6,668 nt of DNA. Source: an uncultured Eubacteriales bacterium (lineage in GTDB: Bacteria; Bacillota; Clostridia; TANB77; CAG-508). The stretch is taken from contig CACWHO010000065.1 in assembly GCA_902760765.1 (NCBI GenBank), forward strand, positions 1 through 6,668. Reading direction: 5' to 3'. Positions 6,190 to 6,668 of this stretch are shown here, piece after piece. Position numbers and translations under genes: made by a program. Under the pieces are notes generated by a model. The model worked only from the letters and a program-made list of their open reading frames with translations, was not told the origin of the DNA and made no database searches. Every line of letters begins with the position of its first letter. Within the stretch, counting starts at the first letter, position 1.

Positions 6190-6668
6190 TTATTTTTTAT
6201 TTTCATTGTTATTTTCATTTATAATCTCTGCAATTTTAGCCACATTTAATAAATTCATGTAATTATCTAATTGATTTTTTTTACTATCCCTTAAATAAGG
6301 CTTTAATGAATTTAATAAGTTTGCCCTTGGGTCACCATTACTAGAATTACCCATTTTACCAAGCATTGCAGAAATATTTTTAATAGTATTTGCATCAATA
6401 TTATTTAAATTTCCAACGGTATTTGAACCATTAGAAGTATTAGTTTGCACATTATTGCTACCCTTTAAGTTATTGTTTGAAGAATTAAAAGAATTGCTAC
6501 CATTTTGCGTATTAGACAAGTTACTTGATAAATTATTATTGAAGTTTTGAGAATTTGAGTTATTTTGGTTTGAAAGCATTTTTGAAAAATTTTGTATTAA
6601 ATCTGGAGGTATTTGAGAAATAGCACCAGCAATATTTCCACTATCAACCATATTTTTTATATTATCCA
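6190..6668 (-). CDS. Conserved Asn/Ser-rich protein of unknown function, start at window edge
   Basis: The frame ends with TAA at 6192-6190 and stays open to the right edge. An internal ATG at 6651 would give 153 residues but has no clear ribosome binding site. Five more in-frame codons (DNIKN) precede it, and the edge itself leaves TG as the last two bases of a codon. A start at that codon would give 159 residues beginning MDNIKNMVDSGNIAGAISQI. Three regions are visible (numbered from the internal ATG): a helical N-terminus to about residue 28, a low-complexity Asn/Ser/Gly linker to about 82, and a helical C-terminus. The C-terminus includes DPRANLLNSLKPYLRDSKK, which I recall from uncharacterised clostridial proteins. 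No enzymatic motif, signal peptide or membrane segment is seen. It is probably co-transcribed with the 5843-6145 gene. Confidence 0.68.
   Translation of the reverse strand, partial: DNIKNMVDSGNIAGAISQIPPDLIQNFSKMLSNQNNSNSQNFNNNLSSNLSNTQNGSNSFNSSNNNLKGSNNVQTNTSNGSNTVGNLNNIDANTIKNISAMLGKMGNSSNGDPRANLLNSLKPYLRDSKKNQLDNYMNLLNVAKIAEIINENNNENKK

Overview
The window is very AT-rich DNA with strong Shine-Dalgarno sites and Firmicutes-type gene content: MecA, the DUF4321 membrane protein, RadC, MreC/MreD, a class B penicillin-binding protein and MinC. This fits an anaerobic clostridial lineage (class Clostridia or a close relative). The species cannot be told from the sequence.

Layout. Positions 1-438 (minus strand) hold the first 146 codons of a mecA-family adaptor gene that runs off the left edge. 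A short divergent promoter region (about 439-614) follows, with a sigma-A-like promoter on each strand. The plus-strand promoter (TTGAAA, 17 bp, TATAAT) starts a collinear cluster: a DUF4321 small membrane protein (615-872), radC (970-1677), mreC (1697-2512), mreD (2534-3067), a PBP2/MrdA-type transpeptidase (3082-5099, damaged at its 5' end) and minC (5141-5752). From radC onward the gaps are 14-41 nt, so this is probably one operon. A hairpin with a T-run at 6006-6042 looks like its intrinsic terminator, but it lies inside a convergent minus-strand gene. Two minus-strand genes of unknown function close the window: a small Tyr/Asn-rich protein with a hydrophobic C-terminus (5843-6145), and an Asn/Ser-rich protein (6190 to the right edge) whose start codon probably straddles the window end.

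Function. The core is a cell-shape and division cluster. MreC and MreD are the membrane parts of the elongasome, the PBP2-type enzyme is its transpeptidase, and MinC inhibits FtsZ ring formation away from midcell. The cluster departs from the usual clostridial order in three ways: mreB is absent between radC and mreC, minD/minE do not follow minC, and the PBP gene has lost about 100 bp that should encode its membrane anchor and is frameshifted at the same point. The PBP lesion is the most notable observation. Either it is a true recent deletion, or the sequence or assembly is faulty there. I see no clearly novel defence or mobile system.
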